From: Pleionea sp052032335
Lineage (GTDB): Bacteria; Pseudomonadota; Gammaproteobacteria; Enterobacterales; Kangiellaceae
Assembly (NCBI GenBank): GCA_052032335.1
Contig: JBPEWV010000077.1
Span: 1 to 11,024 of the forward strand
Reading direction: 5' to 3'
Length of the DNA stretch: 11,024 nucleotides
The notes beneath the pieces are model-generated. The model did no database searches and had not been told where the DNA came from. It was given only the letters and a program-made list of their open reading frames with translations. Positions 1 through 6,471 of this stretch are shown in pieces; position 1 is the stretch's first letter, and every line of letters begins with the position of its first letter. The position numbers were made by a program, and so were the translations under genes.

Positions 1-58
1 TATTTTAATAAATAAGAGGGAATTCTATATATCTTTCAGGTACTTACAGTACTCTCGC

Positions 59-129
59 TGCATAAAGCTCTATGCAAGTGGCCATGTCGATAAATTCAAT
101 GTTTGAATGTTTGATCGAAACTAGATCAA
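59..129. repeat. Small inverted repeats at the 3' end of the membrane-protein gene
   Basis: Two short perfect inverted repeats lie downstream of the minus-strand gene. TGCATA-aagctc-TATGCA is at 59-76. TTGATC-gaaacta-GATCAA is at 111-129 and includes the stop codon of the 126-527 gene. Neither is followed by a convincing T-run on the minus strand, so they are at best weak terminators and may be chance. Nothing else is recognisable in 1-125. Confidence 0.25.
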
Positions 130-527
130 TTACCCGCAAAAAATAAAAGACCAAGTACAAGGCCATTAAAAATTAGCGATATCTCATATGCAAGAGTAAA
201 AGACTTGGAGTTTATCTGAGGAGCATCCAGGAACGAGACGTAAGTCCATCCCACTGTGCAAAGCAAGTAAACCCACTTCGCTTGTGAAATATTGATGAAC
301 AATAAAAACAATGATCCGAGATAACCTAAAACGACCAATCGGCGACCCCATGCTCCCACAGGATTGCTTTCATATTTTTTAAGAATATTTATGTTAATCT
401 GTTCAGCCAGGTCACTTAGACTTGCTGGCAAATTACGATGATTGAACTCGCTCAACACCATTGAAATTATTGTGGAGAAGAAACTTAACGTTAAAAAGAT
501 CTCCAGTGACTCATTACCCTGCACCAC
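126..527 (-). CDS. Small integral membrane protein, unknown function
   Basis: A 133-residue protein that I do not recognise. The start is a GTG at 525-527, supported by a clear GAGGAG Shine-Dalgarno sequence (535-540) seven bases upstream. About four hydrophobic stretches suggest membrane segments near residues 8-26, 64-80, 83-100 and 112-131. A polar stretch of about 35 residues (roughly 28-62) with charged residues lies between the first and second. No catalytic motif is visible. It stands alone: the region to the right (528-1186) has no supported gene and the next gene is on the opposite strand. Inner-membrane location is inferred from hydropathy only. It is probably real because of the good ribosome-binding site and coherent hydrophobic pattern, but its role cannot be guessed from the sequence. 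Confidence 0.7.
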   Translation of the reverse strand: MVQGNESLEIFLTLSFFSTIISMVLSEFNHRNLPASLSDLAEQININILKKYESNPVGAWGRRLVVLGYLGSLFLLFINISQAKWVYLLCTVGWTYVSFLDAPQINSKSFTLAYEISLIFNGLVLGLLFFAGN

Positions 528-1186
528 TTTTATACTCCTCGATACTTCATAATGTTCAGAAAGACCGCTGCAAAGGCTATAAAACTAATTATTCAACTCG
601 TTAGCCTATGCTCAAAAATCGAACTGCATTCGTTAAAAAGACTGAATATATAGAAAAAATAAAACTCGAACCAATCCTTACAACACATAAGATTCTTAAA
701 GAAGCTGCCCATAGTATGACCTTGGTGGTTACTATGAATTGTCCAGACGTTGTACAGAAACGACTTTCCATTGCAATTTTGCGACATTTAAACTCAAACT
801 AATAAGTTCCTTATAATTTATGCCGTTAGCGTACTTGTGTTTTAAAGAGCCCCCTCCTTCGTTCAAATGTATTTGATAACGGAAAGGGTGCATTAGTTGC
901 GCATCTACCTCTGACATTGTAGTTAATTCTACCGATGAGAAGTATTAGAAGCACAAAGGATGTAGGTATTCGAAACTCCAAAGGAATCTAATTCTAACGC
1001 TCTCATTTCGAATAATGATAAACCGAGTTTACTGTTTCTTACAAAGAAATATTAGAGCTTATGTCGCACTGCTACAACTTTATGTCGTTTTAGTTGAATA
1101 AGGAATGCTTTGCGTTTAATTGCACAAGAAATAAAATTCAAAACTCGAAATCAAACTTGAACATACTTAATTAAGGTGCAAATAAA
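528..1186. other. Non-coding or decayed region between opposed genes
   Basis: About 660 bases, AT-rich, with no supported gene. Open frames of 61-64 codons exist on both strands (608-802 plus, 593-787 minus, 732-917 minus), but they overlap one another, lack a Shine-Dalgarno sequence and match nothing I recognise. The 608-802 frame is the most protein-like of the three but cannot be supported. The octamer TTATGTCG occurs twice at 1059-1066 and 1080-1087, 21 bases apart, upstream of the plus-strand gene at 1187. The region must hold the promoter of that gene, but no clear -35/-10 pair could be picked out. Confidence 0.4.
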
Positions 1187-1981
1187 ATGTTTCGACTAAT
1201 CTCTTCCATTATAGTTTTGCTTGTATTCTATACTAACGCCATCTTTGCAGAGAATAAACAGTACAAACTGGGTGAGCCAAGACTTACTCAAGTATACAAC
1301 ACCTATCCGTCTTTAGATTTTTTTGGCACGGTAAACGTTGAAATAAAGGCAACTTCGAACCTGAATGAGAACACTCTTACACCGGAAAGGCTCGAATTGA
1401 ATTTTCAAAATGCAAATAAGTTTGTTGCCAGAAATTTTCGATTAATAGGCGACAATTATCGTGCAGTTGTTCAAAATGCATGGGTTTTTCGACAAGTTAT
1501 GGTAGAACTAAATAGCGTTGATTTAATGAACGGTCAGTTAAACCTTAAACTTTATGTTGTAGAGAACATGAGCCAAATAGACAGTATTTCCGAATCTTTT
1601 GGACCTGAGTTGTTAGGCTTATCTGGCCCCATAGTAGATATTACTCCAAATCCTGTAGCGGACTCGTTAAATGTAAGATACCAGGATAAACGACTGCAGC
1701 TAAAACTACTAAAAAATCCCGTGTATCGTGGCCCAGAAATTGGCTTCGAAATAAAATCTATGTGGCATGGTCACGGTGAGCAAGTACTTTATGTGCCAAT
1801 CTATAACGGCCAAGAAAGTTCGATAACTTACAAAGCGATAAGTTTCACAGTCGAAAAAATTGATGTTTTTGGTGAGCTTATGGACTACCTTACCATTAAC
1901 TATGTGGACTTAGAAGGTCAAAACTATGCAGATACAGCGCCTCTAAGCCAATTTATCGAAGCCGCTTACTCTTCAAACTAG
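1187..1981 (+). CDS. Secreted protein of unknown family
   Basis: A 264-residue protein with a Sec-type signal peptide: Arg3, then a hydrophobic core at about residues 5-17, and a likely cleavage after Ala21 (NAIFA|EN). No lipobox is present, so a soluble periplasmic or secreted protein is expected. The mature part is rich in beta-forming residues, with alternating hydrophobic and polar positions, and has no cysteine. It has no motif I recognise. The ATG start has a good AAGGTG Shine-Dalgarno sequence eight bases upstream (1173-1178). It is the only complete plus-strand gene in the window and appears monocistronic. The 8-bp inverted repeat at 2014-2045, or the stronger hairpin at 2320-2362, could end its transcript. 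Function unknown; it could be a predicted outer-surface or periplasmic beta-rich accessory protein. Confidence 0.75.
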   Translation: MFRLISSIIVLLVFYTNAIFAENKQYKLGEPRLTQVYNTYPSLDFFGTVNVEIKATSNLNENTLTPERLELNFQNANKFVARNFRLIGDNYRAVVQNAWVFRQVMVELNSVDLMNGQLNLKLYVVENMSQIDSISESFGPELLGLSGPIVDITPNPVADSLNVRYQDKRLQLKLLKNPVYRGPEIGFEIKSMWHGHGEQVLYVPIYNGQESSITYKAISFTVEKIDVFGELMDYLTINYVDLEGQNYADTAPLSQFIEAAYSSN

Positions 1982-2013
1982 TGGTTTGTTTTAAGATGTT
2001 TTAGTAACAACTG

Positions 2014-2045
2014 GTAGACAGCGTTCGTACCTGCTCACTGTCTAC
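2014..2045 (+). terminator. Possible weak terminator hairpin after the secreted-protein gene
   Basis: Perfect 8-bp arms GTAGACAG (2014-2021) and CTGTCTAC (2038-2045) with a 16-base loop lie 33 bases after the stop at 1981. The tail (TCAGTTTC) is only mildly T-rich and the loop is long, so this is a weak call. Confidence 0.3.
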
Positions 2046-2096
2046 TCAGTTTCAAATTCATATCTCGTCAGCGAATGATGAGCTAAGCGAATATAA

Positions 2097-2309
2097 TCAA
2101 TTACTCAAATTACTAATGACACTACCTTTTTGATCCCATTCTCTTCGAGGACCAATCGGTTTTCCATATTCCATCATCAATTGAGACATCTTAACTCCAT
2201 TTCTATGCCAAAATACCGTCTTTCCATGCGGAACGGCATCTTTTACCTCTATTGTAAATCATGGTTTTCCAGATTCATGATAATCCTAATAAAGTTCTGT
2301 AAAAGGCAT
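2097..2309 (-). pseudogene. Decayed MORN/YwqK-type repeat protein, C-terminal remnant
   Basis: The minus strand, read in the frame ending with TGA at 2097-2099, gives about 70 codons with the spacing of YwqK/MORN-like repeats: a YHESGKP unit, then VPHGKTVFWHRNG, then a YGKPIGPRREWDQKG unit. These fit the W-x-x-NG-x(n)-Y-x-x-GKPxGP pattern of the YwqK-family antitoxin and related MORN-variant proteins. The frame is broken by TAG at 2286-2288 and TGA at 2259-2261. The latter sits where these repeats usually carry a Trp or similar residue, so a TGG-to-TGA change is plausible. Upstream coding sequence is missing. The intact stretch downstream of the TGA is only 53 codons with no convincing start. 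The opposite-strand open frame at 2130-2318 is a shadow of this remnant. Family assignment is from pattern recognition, not alignment. Confidence 0.6.
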
Positions 2310-2319
2310 TTGAATTAAC

Positions 2320-2362
2320 AGTCGCCCTTAACCAGCATTGCAATTCAATGTTTAGGGTGACT
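2320..2362 (+). terminator. Long imperfect hairpin with T-tail, possible terminator
   Basis: Arms AGTCGCCCTTAA (2320-2331) and TTTAGGGTGACT (2351-2362) pair with one G-T wobble and one mismatch. After a CCAG bulge the stem continues as CATTG/CAATG with a five-base CAATT loop. On the plus strand CTTTTATG follows, as in an intrinsic terminator. No plus-strand gene ends close by (the nearest stop is at 1981), so it may terminate a lost gene. It is too short, and its core boxes too poor, to be an integron attC site. Confidence 0.45.
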
Positions 2363-2395
2363 CTTTTATGTGTGTTCGCACTTTTGGGGCACAAG

Positions 2396-2452
2396 CTAAC
2401 GTGCTAAATCACCGCCATCGACATCGATTGCCTGGCCGGTGATAAACGACAA
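2396..2452 (-). pseudogene. C-terminal fragment of a short-chain dehydrogenase/reductase
   Basis: The minus strand in the frame ending with TAG at 2396-2398 encodes SFITGQAIDVDGGDLAR. The motif (F/Y)ITGQ-x-IDVDGG is the hallmark C-terminal end of classical short-chain dehydrogenases, where the last beta strand and following loop close the Rossmann fold. Immediately upstream the frame hits a TAA at 2453-2455 and the similarity stops. Only about the last 17 residues of a normally 240-260 residue enzyme remain. The upstream lipoprotein gene at 2476 ends just before it, so the break lies between the two. This looks like the stub left by a deletion or rearrangement. A chance match to a 12-residue family signature in the correct position relative to a stop codon is unlikely. 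Confidence 0.6.
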
Positions 2453-2475
2453 TTACTTATCAACTCTCTCGATGA

Positions 2476-2994
2476 TTAAAAAACTATCATTCCACACTGA
2501 ACAATAGTGCTGCCAAGCGCCTCCTCTGAAGGCGCAACTAAAATGGTTTCTCGACTATAGTGTCTCTGCTTCACAAAAGAACACCTGTTTTCCTCGCACT
2601 CTAGATTTTCGCCTGTGTAAGATCGAATTTTCTTAACTACTTTCTCAAGTGGCGCATTAAGAGTTAAAGCAGGACCCAGTGCTAATCTAGACTCTTTCGT
2701 ATCAAACGAATCAACTTTCATGTTTAAGATGAAAATATCTTCCTTGGGATAATACCTGTAAGGCTCTTTTTCGTTCTCGCTTTTTACAAAAACTTCGCGA
2801 AATTTCATCTTTCTCAGTGCTTTAACATCTGAAGGTAATCGAGAGCCAGCATGATTTTCTTCAAGGTTACAAGATGCGGCATCAAGAAGCCAATAATGCG
2901 CCGGCTTTGTAAATGGAATACTTGAGCATCCAAACATAATAAGGCATCCGCAAATCATCCCTAAGTTAATCATCACCCTTCTCACGCTAAGCAT
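2476..2994 (-). CDS. Putative lipoprotein, unknown function
   Basis: At most 172 residues; not a family I recognise. The N-terminus has a hydrophobic stretch ending in MFGCSS, a lipoprotein-type cleavage site at Cys23 of the longest form (non-ideal, since Met rather than Leu is at -3). The start is uncertain. The ATG at 2992-2994 has AAGGA directly abutting it. The internal ATG at 2971-2973, giving a 165-residue protein beginning MINLGMIC, has AGAAGG three bases upstream and leaves a more typical signal peptide; it may be the true start. The mature part has several cysteines (CNLEEN near the start, ECEENRC near residues 133-138, QCG near the end), which would suit disulfides in the periplasm. 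It lies 63 bases downstream of the second lipoprotein gene on the same strand, so the two may be co-transcribed. Confidence 0.65.
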   Translation of the reverse strand: MLSVRRVMINLGMICGCLIMFGCSSIPFTKPAHYWLLDAASCNLEENHAGSRLPSDVKALRKMKFREVFVKSENEKEPYRYYPKEDIFILNMKVDSFDTKESRLALGPALTLNAPLEKVVKKIRSYTGENLECEENRCSFVKQRHYSRETILVAPSEEALGSTIVQCGMIVF

Positions 2995-3057
2995 TCCTTA
3001 TTATTTAAGTTTGACATATACCTTTTGAGGTATGTTTACTTGAATGTATCTTAAGCC

Positions 3058-3609
3058 TTAAATGTTAAATATTCGATTGTTTTTACAGTTACTGGGTAAA
3101 GGTAGAGATTCAACAGGAGCTTTGACACCGTTGCCACCGGTTTCGAAAGCATTAAGAACTAGTTCCTCTCCGGTGAAGTTAAACTCAAAATTATATCTGT
3201 AACCGAACTTCGGTATGAATGCGAAATACAACTCTCTTAGTGACGCTTCATAATCCTTAGCTACCTGCTCACGCTGGAAAGGAAATAACACATCAAACAT
3301 CCCAACATCGAGAGGGATAGCGCCCATTACGCTTATCACCTGAATTTCGTCCGCTGGAACCAAGACTTCGACTGTACTTCCACCATCGATACCGACAGTG
3401 GCAGAATTAATCATTGCCATTAAATTCCCTGGATAGCGTTCACAGCTATTAACACCTTGATACCTGACCTTGATATTCTTCATTTCTTCCATATTAGTCG
3501 ATATGGTTACAGGCGATGTCTTGGTTCCTTCTGGAACAGAATAATCAATTGATACACAGCCATTAAGAGCAGTTAGTACGATAGCGATTAATGCATAAAA
3601 CTTTTTCAT
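3058..3609 (-). CDS. Putative lipoprotein, unknown function
   Basis: A 183-residue protein with a classical lipoprotein signal peptide: Lys2-Lys3, a hydrophobic core at residues 5-14, and a lipobox LNGC with the modified cysteine at residue 18. The start ATG has AAGGAA five bases upstream. The mature part contains two further cysteines (Cys56 in NSCERYPG and Cys175 near the C-terminus), which could form a disulfide, and predicted beta-rich sequence. No known domain is recognised. It is the upstream member of a two-gene lipoprotein pair on the minus strand. The 63-base gap to the next gene contains an imperfect inverted repeat (about 3013-3035) that could be a small regulatory or processing hairpin. 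Envelope location is inferred from the lipobox; function unknown. Confidence 0.75.
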   Translation of the reverse strand: MKKFYALIAIVLTALNGCVSIDYSVPEGTKTSPVTISTNMEEMKNIKVRYQGVNSCERYPGNLMAMINSATVGIDGGSTVEVLVPADEIQVISVMGAIPLDVGMFDVLFPFQREQVAKDYEASLRELYFAFIPKFGYRYNFEFNFTGEELVLNAFETGGNGVKAPVESLPLPSNCKNNRIFNI

Positions 3610-4139
3610 AGTGTTCCTTTTGACAATCTTATTTCACTTATCTTTAAACAGCATTTTGCCGAAAATATTGAGTTTGTGCGAACCTCATTTCTGATACTGA
3701 GACGACAGCTGCTTCCACATACGCGACACCATGAATAATTTCATTAATATTTCAAGAGCTTGCATAAGATCTTAAATTAATTCTGAACCTTAGTGTGTGG
3801 TTCGCGACGACCGCAAAGCATGACTCAGTTTTTTACCGACACACTCAAGCCACGTTTTGATAAAGCTATGGCTTGTTAACGGGCAGTCGAATGTATGCTT
3901 ACAAAGCTAAGAGCAAATCAAAAGAGGCTTGCGGGTAGAGAAGTTCGGACACGATATTGCTGCAAAAGCCTCCATTCTTTCTGGGTACATGGCGATCCCG
4001 AAGTGCTTAAAAAGAATCAACCTCGTATCTGTAAGCTCACCATTTGAACAGATTTAATAGCTAAGTGATAAACAATTGAACTCCCTCCCCCTAATATAAA
4101 AGGGAGGAAGTTAAAAGAAAATTCGAATTCAGTACAAGC
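3610..4139. other. Long non-coding region with several short inverted repeats
   Basis: About 530 bases with no supported gene. The right edge holds the terminator-like hairpin of the AbgT gene; the left edge must hold the promoter of the 3058-3609 lipoprotein. Perfect 7-bp inverted pairs occur at 3792-3798/3839-3845 (AGTGTGT/ACACACT), 3846-3852/3869-3875 (CAAGCCA/TGGCTTG) and 3924-3930/3966-3972 (GAGGCTT/AAGCCTC). The first two abut directly. A 50-codon plus-strand frame (3895-4047) has no ribosome-binding site and no recognisable similarity, so it is not called as a gene. Confidence 0.4.
4081..4110 (-). terminator. Terminator-like hairpin downstream of abgT
   Basis: On the minus strand CTTCCTCCC (4110-4102) pairs with GGGAGGGAG (4089-4081), nine pairs including one G-U, with a 12-base loop. 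It lies about 30 bases after the abgT stop codon. The tail is TTCAATTGTTT, only moderately U-rich, so termination may be partial. Confidence 0.55.
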
Positions 4140-5732
4140 CTATGGCGTGTAATAAGTTGCTGCGCCAGGACCAACTGGCATGCCAAACACAAACACCCAT
4201 ATATAAAACAGTGCCGTCCAAACGACAAAGAAAATCATCGAGTAAGGAAGCATCATCGCTATTAAAGTACCCATTCCCAGGTTCTTTTGATAGCGTGCAG
4301 CCATCGCAAGGATCAAACCAAAATAACTCATCATTGGTGTAATTAGATTCGATACCGAATCACCAATACGATACGCCGCTTGAATAACTTCGGGTGCAAA
4401 ACCAACCAGCATTAACATGGGTACAAAAATCGGTGCGGTAACAGCCCATTGCGCCGATGCACTTCCCAAGCTCAAGTTCACCATGGCACACATGATAATG
4501 AATAAAACAAAAACTTCAGGCCCGTCTAGCCCTAGCGCCTGTAACAAAGCAGCCCCTTTCACCGCTAATACAGTTCCGAGATTGGTCCATTTGAAAAAGG
4601 CGACAAACTGAGCGGCAAAAAATACCAGAGTGATGTAAAGACCCAAACTACCAATACTCTTTGCCATTGCATCAATAACGTCACGATCGTTTTTCATGGT
4701 CCCTGCAAATCGACCATAAACAAATCCGGGAATGGCAAAAGTTATAAAAATAAAGACAACAATACCTTTTAAAAATGGCGAGCCAGCCACTTCTCCGGTT
4801 TCAGGGTGACGCAAAACGCCATTTTCAGGAATAATGGTGATCGCTAAAAGTGCGACTAACAAAGCGAATGCAAGGCCAGCAAATTTAAGCGCTCTAATTT
4901 CTTGCGCCGATGGCTTATCCATTTTTTGCTCACCGAGTTCGATAGCCGCATCGTCGTTATTGTATTCACCAAGCCTGGGTTCAACGATTTTTTCGGTGAC
5001 TAGCGCACCGGCCGTAGCAATGACGAAGGTACTGACAATCATAAAATACCAATTCACTTCTGGACCGACCACATAGTCAGGATCGAGTAAATGGGCTGCC
5101 GCTTCGGTGATGCCAGACAGCAATGGATCGACTGTACCCAATAATAAGTTAGCGCTGTAACCGCCTGATACCCCGGCAAATGCTGCAGCCAAACCTGCAA
5201 GCGGGTGACGCCCTAAGGAATGGAAAATCATCGCGGCCAGGGGAATAAGCACAACGTAACCCAGCTCTGATGCCGTATTCGAAACAATGCCCGCAAACAC
5301 AACCGTTACCGTGACCATACGTTTGGATGCGCCCATTACCAACGCGCGCATGGCCGTCGATAACATGCCCGAGTGCTCCGCGACTGCTACCCCAAGCATC
5401 GCAACAAGTACGGTTCCTAATGGCGCAAAACCGGTAAAGTTGGTAACAAGGCCGGTGACAATGCGCTGCAATCCCTCAGCACTCATTAATGAGACAACCT
5501 TAATCAGGCCATCTGCTGATCGCCCCGAGCTACCTTCAGGTCGAGGGTCGGCCACGCTAACTTCAAAATACCCCAAAATACCACTTAGAAAAATAATTCC
5601 TAAAGCGAACAGAGCAAACAGGGTCACAGGATGTGGTAATAAATTGCCCAGCCACTCAACAGTACCCAAAAACCGATTAAACCAGCCCCTATTTGCCATC
5701 GCGGCATTACTATTTGATGAAGAGTTGCTCAA
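4140..5732 (-). CDS. abgT: AbgT family transporter (p-aminobenzoyl-glutamate / sulfonamide type)
   Basis: A 530-residue inner-membrane transporter of the AbgT family. Members either import the folate breakdown product p-aminobenzoyl-glutamate (E. coli AbgT) or use the proton gradient to export sulfonamides and p-aminobenzoate-like compounds (MtrF, YdaH); sequence alone does not say which applies here. Seen directly are the family N-terminal region VEWLGNLLPHPVTLFALFAL (residues 25-44), the long run TGFAPLGTVLVAMLGVAVAE, SNTASELGYVVLIPLAA, the re-entrant-loop motif GYSANLLLGTVDPLLSGIT, and in the C-terminal half SASAQWAVTAPIFVPMLM followed by RIGDSVSNLITPMMSYF. These are the hallmark segments of the two helical hairpins that line the substrate path. 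Length matches the family (about 500-530). The start is a TTG with AGGGGA four bases upstream; an ATG at 5697-5699 (residue 12) is the alternative but lacks a Shine-Dalgarno sequence. It appears monocistronic, with its own terminator-like hairpin and no folate-hydrolase genes (abgA/abgB) nearby. Confidence 0.93.
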   Translation of the reverse strand: MSNSSSNSNAAMANRGWFNRFLGTVEWLGNLLPHPVTLFALFALGIIFLSGILGYFEVSVADPRPEGSSGRSADGLIKVVSLMSAEGLQRIVTGLVTNFTGFAPLGTVLVAMLGVAVAEHSGMLSTAMRALVMGASKRMVTVTVVFAGIVSNTASELGYVVLIPLAAMIFHSLGRHPLAGLAAAFAGVSGGYSANLLLGTVDPLLSGITEAAAHLLDPDYVVGPEVNWYFMIVSTFVIATAGALVTEKIVEPRLGEYNNDDAAIELGEQKMDKPSAQEIRALKFAGLAFALLVALLAITIIPENGVLRHPETGEVAGSPFLKGIVVFIFITFAIPGFVYGRFAGTMKNDRDVIDAMAKSIGSLGLYITLVFFAAQFVAFFKWTNLGTVLAVKGAALLQALGLDGPEVFVLFIIMCAMVNLSLGSASAQWAVTAPIFVPMLMLVGFAPEVIQAAYRIGDSVSNLITPMMSYFGLILAMAARYQKNLGMGTLIAMMLPYSMIFFVVWTALFYIWVFVFGMPVGPGAATYYTP

Positions 5733-5812
5733 AATATCCCCTGTACAAAGCTAATTACGAAAACACAAAGCGTCAAAGTGTATACAAAACTGAGTTGCGG
5801 CACAAAGTAAAG

Positions 5813-5837
5813 CCGATAATCTTGCGTTGTTTATCGG
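5813..5837. repeat. Perfect 7-bp inverted repeat upstream of abgT
   Basis: CCGATAA (5813-5819) and TTATCGG (5831-5837) flank an 11-base loop, 81-105 bases before the abgT start. It could be a regulator site or a leader hairpin. Downstream on the minus strand, TATACA (5781-5786) with TTTGTG 16 bases further upstream, and TTGACG (5769-5774) with a poor -10 (TAGCTT), are both possible abgT promoters. None stands out. Confidence 0.3.
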
Positions 5838-5885
5838 ATGTTTTCAGCTCAAAGCCCCAATTTTTGTTATTAAAAACTTACTCAA

Positions 5886-5905
5886 GGATAAAAAACTTCT
5901 TATCC
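5886..5905 (-). terminator. Weak terminator-like hairpin after the NTF2-like gene
   Basis: GGATAA and TTATCC arms (six pairs, eight-base loop) begin about six bases beyond the stop of the 5911-6381 gene. On the minus strand the tail is TTGAGTAAGTTTTTAAT. The stem is AT-rich, so termination strength is doubtful. Confidence 0.4.
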
Positions 5906-5910
5906 AATGA

Positions 5911-6381
5911 TTACTTTTTGTACTTTTTAATGAAATCTTCACAGTTACCCGAGTGAGTAATATCGATTAAATAAACGATTTTCCAGCCTGCTCCGGTATT
6001 GACTAACTGAAACGAATTGGCACCACAATGACTGAGCGTTTTGTCACGATAGAATACAAAAGGCGTCCAAACAGATGCCAGTGCGCCCTCTACTTGCACA
6101 TTAATCGCCAGTAACTGTTCGTCAAGAAGACTGTCACTCGTCCCGATAAACTGAGCAAATTTTTTCAGATCGGATAATTTAATTGAACCATCAGGCATTG
6201 CGCGTTCCAACTTTGCGTTGCTGGAAAATTGAGACAAGAATTTTTCTGAATCACCCTCGCGCATGGCATCGAACAAATTTAATATTGGCGCCAAAACTTC
6301 TTTGTTGTGATCGCCTAAGGACTTAGCACTAACACTCAAAGTAAGCATTAGAATGGATATTATAAATATCTGAATTTTCAT
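5911..6381 (-). CDS. Exported NTF2-like (SnoaL/DUF4440-type) protein
   Basis: A 156-residue protein with a Sec signal peptide (Lys2, hydrophobic core residues 4-17, likely cleavage after SVSA at residue 19), so the mature ~137-residue protein should be periplasmic. The mature sequence has the layout of the NTF2-like cone fold. An N-terminal helix (VLAPILNLFDAMREGDSEKF) is followed by a short hinge, then strands including VQVEGALASVWTPFVFYRDK, the conserved FYRD-x(4)-SHCGANSFQLV segment, and a GWKIVYLID strand. Family members include ketosteroid-isomerase-like enzymes and many proteins of unknown function; no catalytic residue set is certain. Cys118 (SHCG) and Cys146 could pair. The ATG has AGAGG five bases upstream. 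It follows arsJ by 90 bases on the same strand with a small palindrome between, so it may be read-through from the ars operon or an independent gene. Confidence 0.75.
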   Translation of the reverse strand: MKIQIFIISILMLTLSVSAKSLGDHNKEVLAPILNLFDAMREGDSEKFLSQFSSNAKLERAMPDGSIKLSDLKKFAQFIGTSDSLLDEQLLAINVQVEGALASVWTPFVFYRDKTLSHCGANSFQLVNTGAGWKIVYLIDITHSGNCEDFIKKYKK

Positions 6382-6448
6382 GACGACCTCTTTAACTTTT
6401 TACGTTGAATTGATTTTTTCTAACTTCCGACGCAATTAAATAAAATGA

Positions 6449-6464
6449 TTCCTCTGCAGAGGAA
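6449..6464 (-). terminator. Palindrome after arsJ, possible weak terminator
   Basis: TTCCTCTGCAGAGGAA is a perfect 16-bp palindrome lying 7 bases beyond the arsJ stop. As RNA it folds to a six-pair stem with a four-base TGCA loop, followed on the minus strand by TCATTTTATTT. This may attenuate read-through into the NTF2-like gene. Confidence 0.45.
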
Positions 6465-6471
6465 CAATTAA

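Noticed and set aside
608..802. 64-codon plus-strand open frame as a small gene
   Set aside because: No Shine-Dalgarno sequence, no recognisable similarity, and competing open frames of equal length on the other strand.
2130..2318. 62-codon plus-strand open frame
   Set aside because: It is the antisense of the MORN/YwqK-like remnant, which has recognisable repeat motifs, and has no ribosome-binding site.
2320..2362. Integron attC recombination site
   Set aside because: The hairpin is shorter than known attC sites. The CCTTAAC/GTTTAGG boxes do not fit the RYYYAAC/GTTRRRY core, and neighbouring genes are not arranged as cassettes.
3895..4047. 50-codon plus-strand frame in the gap left of abgT
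   Set aside because: No ribosome-binding site and no recognisable family; expected by chance in a 530-base gap.
5287..5754. 155-codon plus-strand frame opposite abgT
   Set aside because: Antisense of the AbgT coding sequence, low-complexity Ala/Thr/Pro composition typical of a shadow frame.
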